A stretch of DNA of 5,535 bases from an uncultured Granulosicoccaceae bacterium. GTDB taxonomy: Bacteria > Pseudomonadota > Gammaproteobacteria > Granulosicoccales > Granulosicoccaceae. The notes below the pieces were generated by a model. It had not been told where the DNA came from. It saw only the letters and a program-made list of their open reading frames with translations, and ran no database searches. This document shows, piece after piece, positions 1-5,535 of the stretch. Position 1 is the first letter of the stretch, and every line of letters starts with the position of its first letter. Location of the stretch: NCBI GenBank assembly GCA_937951695.1, contig CALFBL010000005.1, forward strand, positions 1 through 5,535. The letters are read 5' to 3'. The position numbers were made by a program, and so were the translations under genes.

Positions 1-306
1 CCCGAGCCGGAAGGAGGCGCTGGAACTGGAACTGGAACTGGAACTGGAACTGGAACTGGAACTGGAACTGGAACTGGAACGGTACCAGTAGACACGGGTT
101 CCAATACGGACGATGTCGATGAGACGAGCGGTGACTCGGAGGCTGAGTCGGGTGACGACAATATTACAGAGATGACTGATGGCCAAGATGAACGCACGAG
201 CACCAGTTCTGGTTCTGAAGGTGGCGGTTTTCTGGGAGCGATGCACGGGTCATTAGTGCTTGGCTTAGCGTTGGCATTTGTTGGTCGGCGTCGCAAACCA
301 CTTTAG
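1..306 (+). CDS. C-terminal part of a secreted/surface protein with GlyGly-CTERM-like sorting tail (5' truncated by window edge)
   Basis: The frame is open from base 1 to a TAG at 304-306, giving the last 101 residues of a longer protein whose start lies outside the window. The visible part has three zones. Residues 8-27 are ten Gly-Thr dipeptides encoded by a hexanucleotide repeat. Residues 28-73 are a low-complexity linker rich in Asp, Glu, Ser, Thr and Gly. Residues 74-101 are Gly-Gly-Gly, a 19-residue hydrophobic stretch (77-95), Arg-Arg-Arg-Lys and Pro-Leu. That tripartite end matches the layout of GlyGly-CTERM signals, which in gammaproteobacteria are recognised by the intramembrane protease rhombosortase on proteins exported by type II secretion. 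By inference the protein crosses the envelope and is released or anchored through this tail. The catalytic or binding domain is not visible, so its activity cannot be named. A plain C-terminal membrane anchor is the main alternative. Confidence 0.85.
   Translation, partial: PEPEGGAGTGTGTGTGTGTGTGTGTGTVPVDTGSNTDDVDETSGDSEAESGDDNITEMTDGQDERTSTSSGSEGGGFLGAMHGSLVLGLALAFVGRRRKPL
22..81 (+). repeat. Tandem hexanucleotide repeat (GGAACT)9 + GGAACG, coding (Gly-Thr)10
   Basis: Nine perfect GGAACT units occupy 22-75, followed by one unit with a single change (GGAACG, 76-81). The repeat lies in frame in the truncated surface-protein gene and encodes ten Gly-Thr dipeptides. Because the unit is six bases, gain or loss of copies keeps the reading frame and only changes spacer length. 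Near-perfect identity between copies points to recent expansion or ongoing slippage (inference). Confidence 0.97.
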
Positions 307-340
307 GTACTGCACGTAACTTTCGCTTTGAAGTCAATAA

Positions 341-361
341 CTTAACGTGATGGCCGTTAAG
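341..361. other. Small inverted repeat in the intergenic region
   Basis: CTTAACG (341-347) and CGTTAAG (355-361) are perfect complements around a 7-base loop, starting 35 bases after the stop of the surface-protein gene. The stem is short and AT-rich and no T-run follows it, so it is a weak terminator candidate. It could equally be an operator-type dyad or chance. Confidence 0.3.
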
Positions 362-414
362 CTGACTCGACAGTCATAGAGTTGACGTTTATGGCGTGAG
401 TATGTCTTTGTGAT

Positions 415-423
415 TGGTATATT
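415..423 (+). promoter_or_regulatory. Candidate extended -10 promoter element
   Basis: TGGTATATT resembles an extended -10 (TGnTATAAT) and lies about 80 bases before the next start codon. No good -35 sits 16-18 bases upstream. The nearest TTGACG (382-387) is 30 bases away, too far for standard sigma-70 spacing. It is the best promoter candidate I can see for the peptidoglycan-binding repeat gene, but it is weak. Confidence 0.25.
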
Positions 424-502
424 TGTAACTCTTTAGTACTGCGAAATTCTGTACGGCAAGCTATCCTAGGGTGTTAGAGAACCGCCTTTTGGCCACAGGA
501 TT

Positions 503-1906
503 ATGCGGGTAATGAACAGACTTGCCGTTAGCTTTCTTTTTGCGTCACTGACAGTGGCTACGCTCCCAGCGCTTGCGCAAGCGGTGGATGAATCACAGAC
601 TCTGCCCAACGCCAAGCCGGGTGAGTGTTACGCCAAAGTTGTCACGCCTGCTAAGTTCGAAACTCGTAATGAAGAGATCGTTGTGCAGGAAGGTGGTGAG
701 CGTATTGCGACTGTCTCCGCTACTTTTGAAACGGTTGATCAACGAGTCATGACACGCGAGGCCAGTCGAGTCTTGACCGCAGAGCCAATTGAGTATGCCA
801 CCGAATCTGAGAAAGTTGAGACTCGCGCTGCAGAAGCCAACTGGACGATGAAAATTGGTGACGCCACGCATCCGGCCAGCCCTGGCGCACTGGAAGGCAT
901 TGCCGCCTCGGGTGTGAACCTCGATACGGTTCCCGAAAATGTGTGTTTCCGCGAGTACTATACCCCGGCTGAATACCGAACCGATGATCGACGCGTGCTC
1001 AAGCAGGCAGGTGGTGAAACGATCGTTGTCACTCGGGCTGAATTTGAAACCGTTGAAGAGCGTGTGCTGATTAAAGAGGCTTCCAGCCGCTTGGTGAATG
1101 TTCCAGCGATTTACCGCACTGAGACCGAATCCGTGCTGGTGGAACCGGCTCGCAGCGTGTGGAAGAAGGGTCGAGGGCCGTTAGAACGCATTGACGATAC
1201 GACCGGTGAAATTGTTTGTTTGGTTGAGATCCCGGCACGCTATGAAACCATCACTCGGTCTGTGCTCGAATCTGCTGCGTCCACTCGAACCGTTGAAATT
1301 CCAGCGGTGTACGAAACGGTATCGGTTCAACGCGTGGTGTCCCCGGCGTCTGAGTCTCGTTCCGAGATCAAACCTCAATACGCCACTATCCCAATCCGAG
1401 TGAAAATCGCAGATGCGGGTTTTTTCTGGCTGAAAAAAGGTGAGAGTGTGAGTGCCGAGGCAAGCTATTCTGGGCGTGAAGTGTGCCTGATACCCCGACC
1501 CGCTGAATTTACAACCGTGTCAAAGCAGATCGTCGCCAAAGCCGCAACCGTCAGAGTGACGCAACAGCCCGCGCAATTTGAGACGATTAAGGTTCAGCGG
1601 TTGGTGACACCAGCCAGCGAAACACGTACTGAGATCCCGCGTCAGGTTCAAACCGTCTCCCGCCAAGTGCAGGTCGAGCCGCCTAAACTAGTTTGGCGTC
1701 GCGTACTGTGTGAAACCAACGTCACCGCCGACATCATCAGAAACCTGCAGCTGGCATTGCGGCGCGAAGGTATGGATCCGGGACCTGCGGACGGTGTGTT
1801 AGGTGGTGCAACCTTGACGGCTGTGAGAAATTACCAAGAAAAAAATAGCCTTGATGTAGGCGGTGTGACCTACGAGACTCTGGAAGCGTTGAAAGTTAAG
1901 CTTTAG
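503..1906 (+). CDS. Exported modular repeat protein with C-terminal peptidoglycan-binding domain
   Basis: This 467-residue protein begins with a Sec signal peptide: a basic start, a hydrophobic core and Ala-Leu-Ala-Gln-Ala ending at 27. Four modules follow, each running from a Cys to a Trp: 42-114, 148-220, 239-309 and 328-398. Each module has three sub-repeats of the type PAxYETVxxRV at an exact 23-residue spacing. A fifth Cys (403) precedes a PG_binding_1 domain at about 408-463, recognised by LQ..L..EG, DPGPADGVLG, T..AV..YQ and a final L. The product is inferred to be periplasmic and to bind the cell wall through that domain. The repeats are rich in alternating hydrophobic and polar residues, which suggests beta structure. 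No catalytic motif is visible. The longest frame is given here. An ATG at 512 is better spaced from the AGGA at 497-500 (11 bases against 2) and may be the true start. The stop overlaps the convergent gene. Confidence 0.93.
   Translation: MRVMNRLAVSFLFASLTVATLPALAQAVDESQTLPNAKPGECYAKVVTPAKFETRNEEIVVQEGGERIATVSATFETVDQRVMTREASRVLTAEPIEYATESEKVETRAAEANWTMKIGDATHPASPGALEGIAASGVNLDTVPENVCFREYYTPAEYRTDDRRVLKQAGGETIVVTRAEFETVEERVLIKEASSRLVNVPAIYRTETESVLVEPARSVWKKGRGPLERIDDTTGEIVCLVEIPARYETITRSVLESAASTRTVEIPAVYETVSVQRVVSPASESRSEIKPQYATIPIRVKIADAGFFWLKKGESVSAEASYSGREVCLIPRPAEFTTVSKQIVAKAATVRVTQQPAQFETIKVQRLVTPASETRTEIPRQVQTVSRQVQVEPPKLVWRRVLCETNVTADIIRNLQLALRREGMDPGPADGVLGGATLTAVRNYQEKNSLDVGGVTYETLEALKVKL
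626..1696 (+). repeat. Four Cys-to-Trp protein modules, each of three 23-residue sub-repeats
   Basis: Modules are encoded at 626-844, 944-1162, 1217-1429 and 1484-1696 (73, 73, 71 and 71 residues). Sub-repeat anchor positions are 49/72/95, 155/178/201, 244/267/290 and 333/356/379, always 23 apart. The closing Trp is always 19 residues after the third anchor. The only length difference is in the Cys-to-first-anchor segment: 7 residues in modules 1-2 and 5 in modules 3-4. Modules 1 and 2 share a QxGGExI motif, while modules 3 and 4 share a PASExRxEI motif, so they pair as 1-2 and 3-4. Confidence 0.9.
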
Positions 1907-2601
1907 AAAATATCGACGGCGAGTAACCAGTCTTGCCAGTTCGGATCCACCGTCTGCAGAGTCTTGAGTAACGGCTGTGCAGACGGTGTGAGTTGCAGCG
2001 CAGCGATGGCGGTGATCACCACAGCCAGACTTCCCACCCAGCGTTTTCTATCGATGACTTTCATCGCCGTACCAAACGATCGTTTGATGCGAGCGCCGCT
2101 GAAATCAACACTGTAGATTTCATCCAGTACAAGATGCGACAGGCAACCTATAAACACACCAAAGCCCGCCAACCAGCTGATATCAGCACTGATGACCCAC
2201 ACCCGATTGCAGATCACCACCGCGACCGTGCCGAACATGACACTTGCAGCAAGCGAATGCAGAGATCCTCGGTGAACCGTGAAACGATGAAACAGCGCTC
2301 TGAGTAGAAAGCGCACCATTAGAAACAGTACGGCCCCCATGATCAACAGCTCGACGACACTGAAGCGGGAAATATGCTGAAGTATGGCGAGTATGGTCAC
2401 GAGCGCACCAAGCACTAAAAACAGCGCACGGCTGGGGGTAGAGTCTTTGAGATCGATATCGGGTAAGATCCCGCCAACTGCAGTCATCCAGGCCAACAAC
2501 AGAGCCGGTTCCGGGTCTAAATTCAGACCTTTCGTGGTCACAGTCGCGTAAACCGCACCGACAGTCGTTGCAGTAAAAAAGTGTGTGTTAAAGTCCGCCA
2601 T
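1903..2601 (-). CDS. YdjM/DUF457-like membrane-bound putative metal-dependent hydrolase
   Basis: This 232-residue integral membrane protein has hydrophobic segments at about 33-47, 59-75, 82-100, 118-137, 143-160 and 189-204. Conserved polar residues match the YdjM/DUF457 family: His7 in the start motif MADFNTHFF, PDID (47-50), HRGSLHS (110-116) and the SHLVLDE motif (155-161). These His and Asp residues are the presumed metal ligands. The family is annotated as inner-membrane metal-dependent hydrolase, but its substrate is not established. The ATG at 2599-2601 is supported by the conserved N-terminus, although no Shine-Dalgarno precedes it. The gene is convergent with the peptidoglycan-binding gene, sharing four bases at the stops, and divergent from the DUF1840 gene. 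E. coli YdjM is LexA-regulated, but I find no complete CTGT-N8-ACAG box here. Family assignment is firm; the activity is inferred. Confidence 0.92.
   Translation of the reverse strand: MADFNTHFFTATTVGAVYATVTTKGLNLDPEPALLLAWMTAVGGILPDIDLKDSTPSRALFLVLGALVTILAILQHISRFSVVELLIMGAVLFLMVRFLLRALFHRFTVHRGSLHSLAASVMFGTVAVVICNRVWVISADISWLAGFGVFIGCLSHLVLDEIYSVDFSGARIKRSFGTAMKVIDRKRWVGSLAVVITAIAALQLTPSAQPLLKTLQTVDPNWQDWLLAVDIF
1948..1988. other. Strong hairpin at the convergent gene junction
   Basis: CACCGTCTGCA (1948-1958) and TGCAGACGGTG (1978-1988) are perfect 11-base complements. Past one G/G mismatch (1959/1977), four more pairs (1960-1963 with 1973-1976, one of them G-T) extend the stem to 15 of 16 pairs around a 9-base loop. 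It lies 42 bases beyond the stop of the plus-strand gene and inside the last codons of the YdjM-like gene. No T-run follows on either strand, so it is not a classic intrinsic terminator. It may stop or protect the 3' end of the plus-strand transcript (inference). Confidence 0.6.
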
Positions 2602-2615
2602 ATCATTGAGTTTAC

Positions 2616-2623
2616 AGGGAGAG
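2616..2623 (+). promoter_or_regulatory. Ribosome binding site that sets the DUF1840 start
   Basis: AGGGAGAG lies 11 bases before the ATG at 2635 and is the only purine-rich element in the short divergent spacer. It supports the ATG at 2635 over the earlier in-frame ATG at 2581, which lies inside the first codons of the opposite-strand gene and has no such element close before it. Confidence 0.6.
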
Positions 2624-2634
2624 TACCGTCAACC

Positions 2635-2949
2635 ATGTTAGTTACGTTTAAAACTTCCGCGCACGCTCACGTCACCATGTTTGGTGATATCGCGAAGGAT
2701 TTGCTCAAGATGATGGGGCAAAGCGGTAATGTCCCAGGTGCTCTGGTGGCAGACGACGTTGCTGGCGCGCTAGAAGCCTTGAGAAAAGAGATCGTTGTCA
2801 AGGCTAACCAGGAATCGCATCATCGGTTGGAGCCTGATGAGCATCATGCACCCATAACAGTAGCGCTATCGGTGCGAGCTAAACCGTTGATCGATTTGCT
2901 GGAATCTGCTGTTGAAGATAACGGAACCGTCGTGTGGGAATCTAACTGA
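2635..2949 (+). CDS. DUF1840 domain-containing protein
   Basis: This small soluble protein of 104 residues fits the DUF1840 family along its whole length. The start MLVTFKTSAHA followed by VTMFGDIAKDLLKMMG and then a GxVPGAL segment (31-37) is the family hallmark. A helical middle (DDVAGALEALRKEI, 40-53) is followed by a His- and Glu-rich loop (60-71). The end carries the second conserved block, VALSVRAKPLIDLLESA (76-92), and a final VVWE. There is no signal peptide or membrane segment, so it is cytoplasmic. The family is found mainly in beta- and gammaproteobacteria and has no established function. The frame extends upstream to 2581, but those 18 residues do not resemble the family and overlap the divergent gene, so the ATG at 2635 is used. 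A candidate terminator follows the gene, so it is probably monocistronic. Confidence 0.93.
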   Translation: MLVTFKTSAHAHVTMFGDIAKDLLKMMGQSGNVPGALVADDVAGALEALRKEIVVKANQESHHRLEPDEHHAPITVALSVRAKPLIDLLESAVEDNGTVVWESN

Positions 2950-2983
2950 TTAAACGCTCGTGCTGCGACGGCTATAACTGCCC

Positions 2984-3021
2984 CAATGGGCGATCTTGAC
3001 GGACCCGCCCAATGTAATTTT
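2984..3021 (+). terminator. Candidate intrinsic terminator after the DUF1840 gene
   Basis: TGGGCG (2987-2992) pairs with CGCCCA (3006-3011) across a 13-base loop. One A/A mismatch outward is followed by two further pairs (2984-2985 with 3013-3014). The stem is followed by TAATTTT (3015-3021). The T-rich tail fits the plus strand only. The element sits 34 bases after the DUF1840 stop, in the 83-base gap before the convergent DUF1501 gene. The loop is long for a textbook terminator. Confidence 0.5.
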
Positions 3022-3032
3022 GGCAGGCTCGC

Positions 3033-4442
3033 CTAGGTTCTCATGAAGCCTAAGTCGCGTTCAGCAAAGTTCGCCAGATCGGGCAGGGCGTTTGTCAAAG
3101 CTGCCTCATCCACACCCATCCAGCGTGACAAGGTTGCGCCGTATTGGTTGACCGATATTTGCGGGATAATGCGTCCGGCAAACGAGCCGTCATCTTCACC
3201 GGCATCATCGGGGTTGTTGGTTCTGGCGTAACTGGGCATCTCGCCGATCACACGCCCACCGTCAACGGCATCACCAAATACGAAGTTGTGCCCACCCCAG
3301 CCGTGATCGGTGCCGTTGCCGTTACTGGTCAAGGTGCGACCAAAATCACTGGCGGTAAACGAGGTGACTGAGGCCGACGCGCCAATATCGTCAAGCGTAT
3401 CCTGGTAAACGCTAACCGCTTCGTTCAGATCGCGCATCAGGATCGGTTCACGTTCGCCTTGATCGGAATGGGTATCAAACCCACCCATCAAAACAAAGAA
3501 CACCTGACGAGACATACCCAGCTCTTCGCGAGATGCGATCAAGCGTGCAACCAGGTGCAATTGTTTGGCAAGCTTGTTGGTGCCGCGGTAGGTCATTTGC
3601 GGCAAGGTGTTTCTTAGCAGAGCGGTGTTTAACGATGAGGTGGCGACGATTGCCCGATCGATCCCTTCAGAGATGGTGCGCAGCATGGCCGCGTTGCCGC
3701 TGGCTTCACCTTGCGCGATAAGATTCTCGATGGTGTTGCCAACCCGACTCAGTCGATTCGGCGGGATCCAGTCGGAGATGTTGTCCAGACCGAACATGCG
3801 TTCCACCGCAAAATCTGCGTTAAGGCTGATGTAGCGAGAATTGGCGGAGTCGAGCCATGCTGAGGAGCCTGCAATGGAGAACGCCGGTGTGATTGCCGAA
3901 GGGCCGTTGCAGGTTTCGGCGTGAGTGGTTATCGCCCCCCCCCAACCAAAGCTGGATGCACCCGTGACAATGCCTGCACCGGTCTGCCAGAGTTTTTGCT
4001 GCGTGTTGTGCGCGAACAGCGACTCCGGTAGGGTCCGCTCGGCCAGATAATCAGACTGAGATGTTGGTCGAATCAACGTGCCGACGTTACTCACTACCGC
4101 TAATCGATCTTGGTCGAACAGATCGCGGAACACAGGCAGCGCGGCGTTAAAGCCGAACGCGCCCTGACTGGCATCGCTAACGTTGAGCAAACCCGATTCA
4201 GGGATAGCAATCTCGCCACGTGAATCGAGGTATTCGCTGTAGCCCCGTGCGCTGCCGGGGACGAACATGTTGAACGAATCTGCGCCGCCGGCCATAAACA
4301 AGCACACAAGGGACTTACCCGAATCACAACCCATCGCCAGTGCTTCGTTACCACCGAGCATGGATACGCCGGCGCCCAAGGGCACTGCGGCTAGGCCTTT
4401 AAGAAGTTTGCGGCGTTGTTTTTGGAAGTTGGGTTTCGCCAT
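3033..4442 (-). CDS. DUF1501 domain-containing protein with Tat signal
   Basis: Read from the ATG at 4440-4442, this is a 469-residue exported protein. The N-terminus KQRRKLLKG (8-16) followed by a hydrophobic stretch and Ala-Leu-Ala at 34-36 is a twin-arginine signal, so it should be exported folded. The mature part shows the DUF1501 landmarks: GGADSFNMFVP (52-62), MGGFDTHSDQ (319-328), SDFGRT (365-370) and GTDHGWGGH (377-385), then a GGRVxGExP segment. The clustered Asp and His residues (D323, H325, D379, H380, H385) look like metal ligands, consistent with a resemblance to the alkaline phosphatase/sulfatase superfamily, but no substrate is known. The gene starts two bases after the DUF1800 stop, so translational coupling is likely; no clear Shine-Dalgarno is seen. 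The frame extends upstream to 4610 inside the DUF1800 gene. That extension would bury the Tat signal and is rejected. An ATG at 4455-4457 is a minor alternative. Confidence 0.96.
   Translation of the reverse strand: MAKPNFQKQRRKLLKGLAAVPLGAGVSMLGGNEALAMGCDSGKSLVCLFMAGGADSFNMFVPGSARGYSEYLDSRGEIAIPESGLLNVSDASQGAFGFNAALPVFRDLFDQDRLAVVSNVGTLIRPTSQSDYLAERTLPESLFAHNTQQKLWQTGAGIVTGASSFGWGGAITTHAETCNGPSAITPAFSIAGSSAWLDSANSRYISLNADFAVERMFGLDNISDWIPPNRLSRVGNTIENLIAQGEASGNAAMLRTISEGIDRAIVATSSLNTALLRNTLPQMTYRGTNKLAKQLHLVARLIASREELGMSRQVFFVLMGGFDTHSDQGEREPILMRDLNEAVSVYQDTLDDIGASASVTSFTASDFGRTLTSNGNGTDHGWGGHNFVFGDAVDGGRVIGEMPSYARTNNPDDAGEDDGSFAGRIIPQISVNQYGATLSRWMGVDEAALTNALPDLANFAERDLGFMRT
3935..3943 (-). 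repeat. Nine-base G homopolymer inside the DUF1501 gene
   Basis: Nine consecutive C on the plus strand (G on the coding strand) encode part of Phe-Gly-Trp-Gly-Gly-Ala. The frame is intact at nine bases; a gain or loss of one base would truncate the protein. It is a possible slippage or sequencing-error site. Confidence 0.9.
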
Positions 4443-4444
4443 GA

Positions 4445-5535
4445 TTATCGCTGCCATTGAATCTGTGGGGTGGTCAGGATCAAAAACAACGTGTCCTGAA
4501 CCATTTCGAATCGGCCTTGAGACGAGGTCGTGTATGCGCCGGCAAAATCGAACAGCGTACTGCGCATCTCGCTCGGCATGCCACCGGCGAATAACATAAG
4601 ATTGTACCAATCGAGTAAGGCGTTACGATCAACAGCCAAATCCACCAGGGGTTCAAGATCGATAATCGTAACGCGCGGGTTATCACCGCTGAGATCGGAG
4701 CGATTGTTAAATCGATAAACCTGGTGGTGCCAATTGTTGTGTGTGGCCGCAAGGTTTGCTTCTGACATGATTTGCATCTCAGGCGACACCAAGGTGGAGC
4801 CTGCGCTGAGAGGGTTATCGGGCAAGTAAAAATTAAATACCGAGGTAGAGCGCATAACTGCTTGGCCTGTCATCGCATCGAACTGATCGACTGGAAAATC
4901 CGCTGTGGCAAACTGGTCTTCCGATAAAGGCCCCGGGGTGCCATCAAGGGCTCGCCACAATTGCGACCAGCGCATGACAGGCTCTTTTAACTTGCCGAAG
5001 TTGGTTAGTGTTAGGTGACCCTCTCGCGCCTCGTCATCGGTCAGCACAGCACGAATAACCGCTTCGAGGTCGCCGCGCACCCCGTTGCCGTTGTCGACGA
5101 AAACGTTAGCGACCCGTTCGATGTATTCAGGCGTTGGATTGCTTGTCACAAACCGGAGGATAAGGTGTCGGGCCACAAAGGGTGGCACGTTGTTGTGTTG
5201 AAACAGGTTATCCAATGCCGCGTTCAAGTCTTGCTCGGTGCTGAGCCCAGCCGGTGCCACGGCTCCGTTAAGCAGGTTCTTTGCGCCTGTGTCGTGAAAA
5301 TTCTCGTTCGGCACCATGCGAGCTTGGTAGGCGGCTGGGGTGACGTTGGAGTCTGTCCATGAGCGCACGTTGGGGTAGTTCCACCCGGTGAATACACGGG
5401 CGAATTCTTCTACGTCTGTTTGAGTATAGGCCGGGCGAGGGTTGCCAATCGGGACAGCTTCGCCGCGCATGTTCAATTCAAACAAACCCAAAGTGAACAG
5501 CTGCATGACTTCACGGGCGAAGTTCTCGTCCGGAC
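4445..5535 (-). CDS. DUF1800 domain-containing protein (5' end beyond the window)
   Basis: The frame is open to the right edge and ends at a TAA at 4445-4447, giving the last 362 residues. It starts in the window with PDENFAREVMQLFTLGL, the most conserved DUF1800 block, so the ATG at 5504-5506 (the Met of that motif) is internal. Other family signatures follow: FARVFTGW (44-51), FHDTGAKNLLNG (79-90), a PPFVARHLILRFV segment (from about 117), then KEPV (183-186) in a region that usually reads K-x-P before an Arg-rich helix. The last residues, LFLILTTPQIQWQR, are the usual family end. The N-terminal half, including any signal peptide, lies outside the window. DUF1800 genes are commonly followed by a DUF1501 gene, as here with a two-base gap, so the products probably act together. 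Their activity is not established. No frameshift or internal stop is seen. Confidence 0.96.
   Translation of the reverse strand, partial: PDENFAREVMQLFTLGLFELNMRGEAVPIGNPRPAYTQTDVEEFARVFTGWNYPNVRSWTDSNVTPAAYQARMVPNENFHDTGAKNLLNGAVAPAGLSTEQDLNAALDNLFQHNNVPPFVARHLILRFVTSNPTPEYIERVANVFVDNGNGVRGDLEAVIRAVLTDDEAREGHLTLTNFGKLKEPVMRWSQLWRALDGTPGPLSEDQFATADFPVDQFDAMTGQAVMRSTSVFNFYLPDNPLSAGSTLVSPEMQIMSEANLAATHNNWHHQVYRFNNRSDLSGDNPRVTIIDLEPLVDLAVDRNALLDWYNLMLFAGGMPSEMRSTLFDFAGAYTTSSQGRFEMVQDTLFLILTTPQIQWQR

Larger units (their letters stand above)
307..502. other. Non-coding intergenic stretch
   Basis: These 196 bases separate the two plus-strand genes. I see no convincing small gene or RNA gene here. 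The content is the short inverted repeat at 341-361, an extended -10-like element at 415-423 and an AGGA at 497-500 just before the next gene. Confidence 0.6.

Noticed and set aside
1420..1438. T6/A6 hairpin (TTTTTTC and GAAAAAA) and possible slippery site in the modular gene
   Set aside because: The A-run is not in the canonical X-XXY-YYZ phase for -1 frameshifting. It simply encodes Lys-Lys-Gly, a motif also present after the Trp of module 2.
2011..2020. Perfect palindrome GGTGATCACC
   Set aside because: A single 10-base palindrome inside coding sequence with no partner site; chance is the simplest explanation.
2602..2617. Possible LexA box before the YdjM-like gene
   Set aside because: On the minus strand there is one CTGT half-site, but the partner eight bases on is TGAT instead of ACAG, so the box is incomplete.
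2581..2634. Earlier in-frame ATG for the DUF1840 gene
   Set aside because: The extra residues do not match the family, run into the divergent gene and lack a Shine-Dalgarno, whereas the ATG at 2635 has AGGGAGAG upstream.
3043..3371. Open frames on the plus strand opposite the DUF1501 and DUF1800 genes
   Set aside because: They lie antisense to well-recognised protein families and their translations show no recognisable domain or start context, so they are treated as shadow frames.
4443..4610. N-terminal extension of the DUF1501 frame up to an ATG at 4608-4610
   Set aside because: It overlaps the DUF1800 gene and would place 56 unrelated residues before a well-formed Tat signal.

Overview
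The window reads as a piece of a chromosome from a Gram-negative proteobacterium, most likely a gammaproteobacterium. This rests on gene families: a GlyGly-CTERM-like sorting tail, a DUF1840 protein, a YdjM-like inner-membrane protein and a DUF1800/DUF1501 pair. There is no rRNA, tRNA, transposase, integrase or CRISPR array, and base composition looks even by eye, so nothing suggests recent transfer.

Left part (1-502). The window opens inside a plus-strand gene for a secreted or surface protein. Only its last 101 residues are present: a (Gly-Thr)10 tract encoded by a tandem GGAACT repeat, an acidic Ser/Thr-rich linker, then a Gly-Gly-Gly / hydrophobic helix / Arg-Arg-Arg-Lys tail. A 196-base non-coding stretch follows, with a small inverted repeat and a weak promoter candidate.

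Centre (503-2949). A plus-strand gene encodes an exported protein made of four Cys-to-Trp modules, each with three sub-repeats at an exact 23-residue period, and a C-terminal peptidoglycan-binding domain. Its stop codon overlaps that of a convergent minus-strand gene for a YdjM/DUF457-type membrane protein. A strong hairpin lies inside the 3' end of that second gene. The YdjM-like gene is divergent from a small DUF1840 gene, with only 33 bases between the start codons. DUF1840 is followed by a candidate intrinsic terminator.

Right part (3033-5535). Two minus-strand genes form a tight operon: a DUF1800 gene, cut by the right edge of the window, then a DUF1501 gene two bases downstream. The DUF1501 protein has a clear twin-arginine (Tat) signal. 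The two families are known to occur side by side, but their biochemical function is not established.

Three or four of the six proteins are predicted to act in or beyond the envelope: the sorted surface protein, the peptidoglycan binder, the Tat substrate and probably its DUF1800 partner. A fifth is an integral membrane protein. Apart from the DUF1800-DUF1501 operon, the gene orientations do not support one shared pathway. The least explained items are the 23-residue modular protein, the DUF1800-DUF1501 pair and the hairpin at the convergent gene junction.
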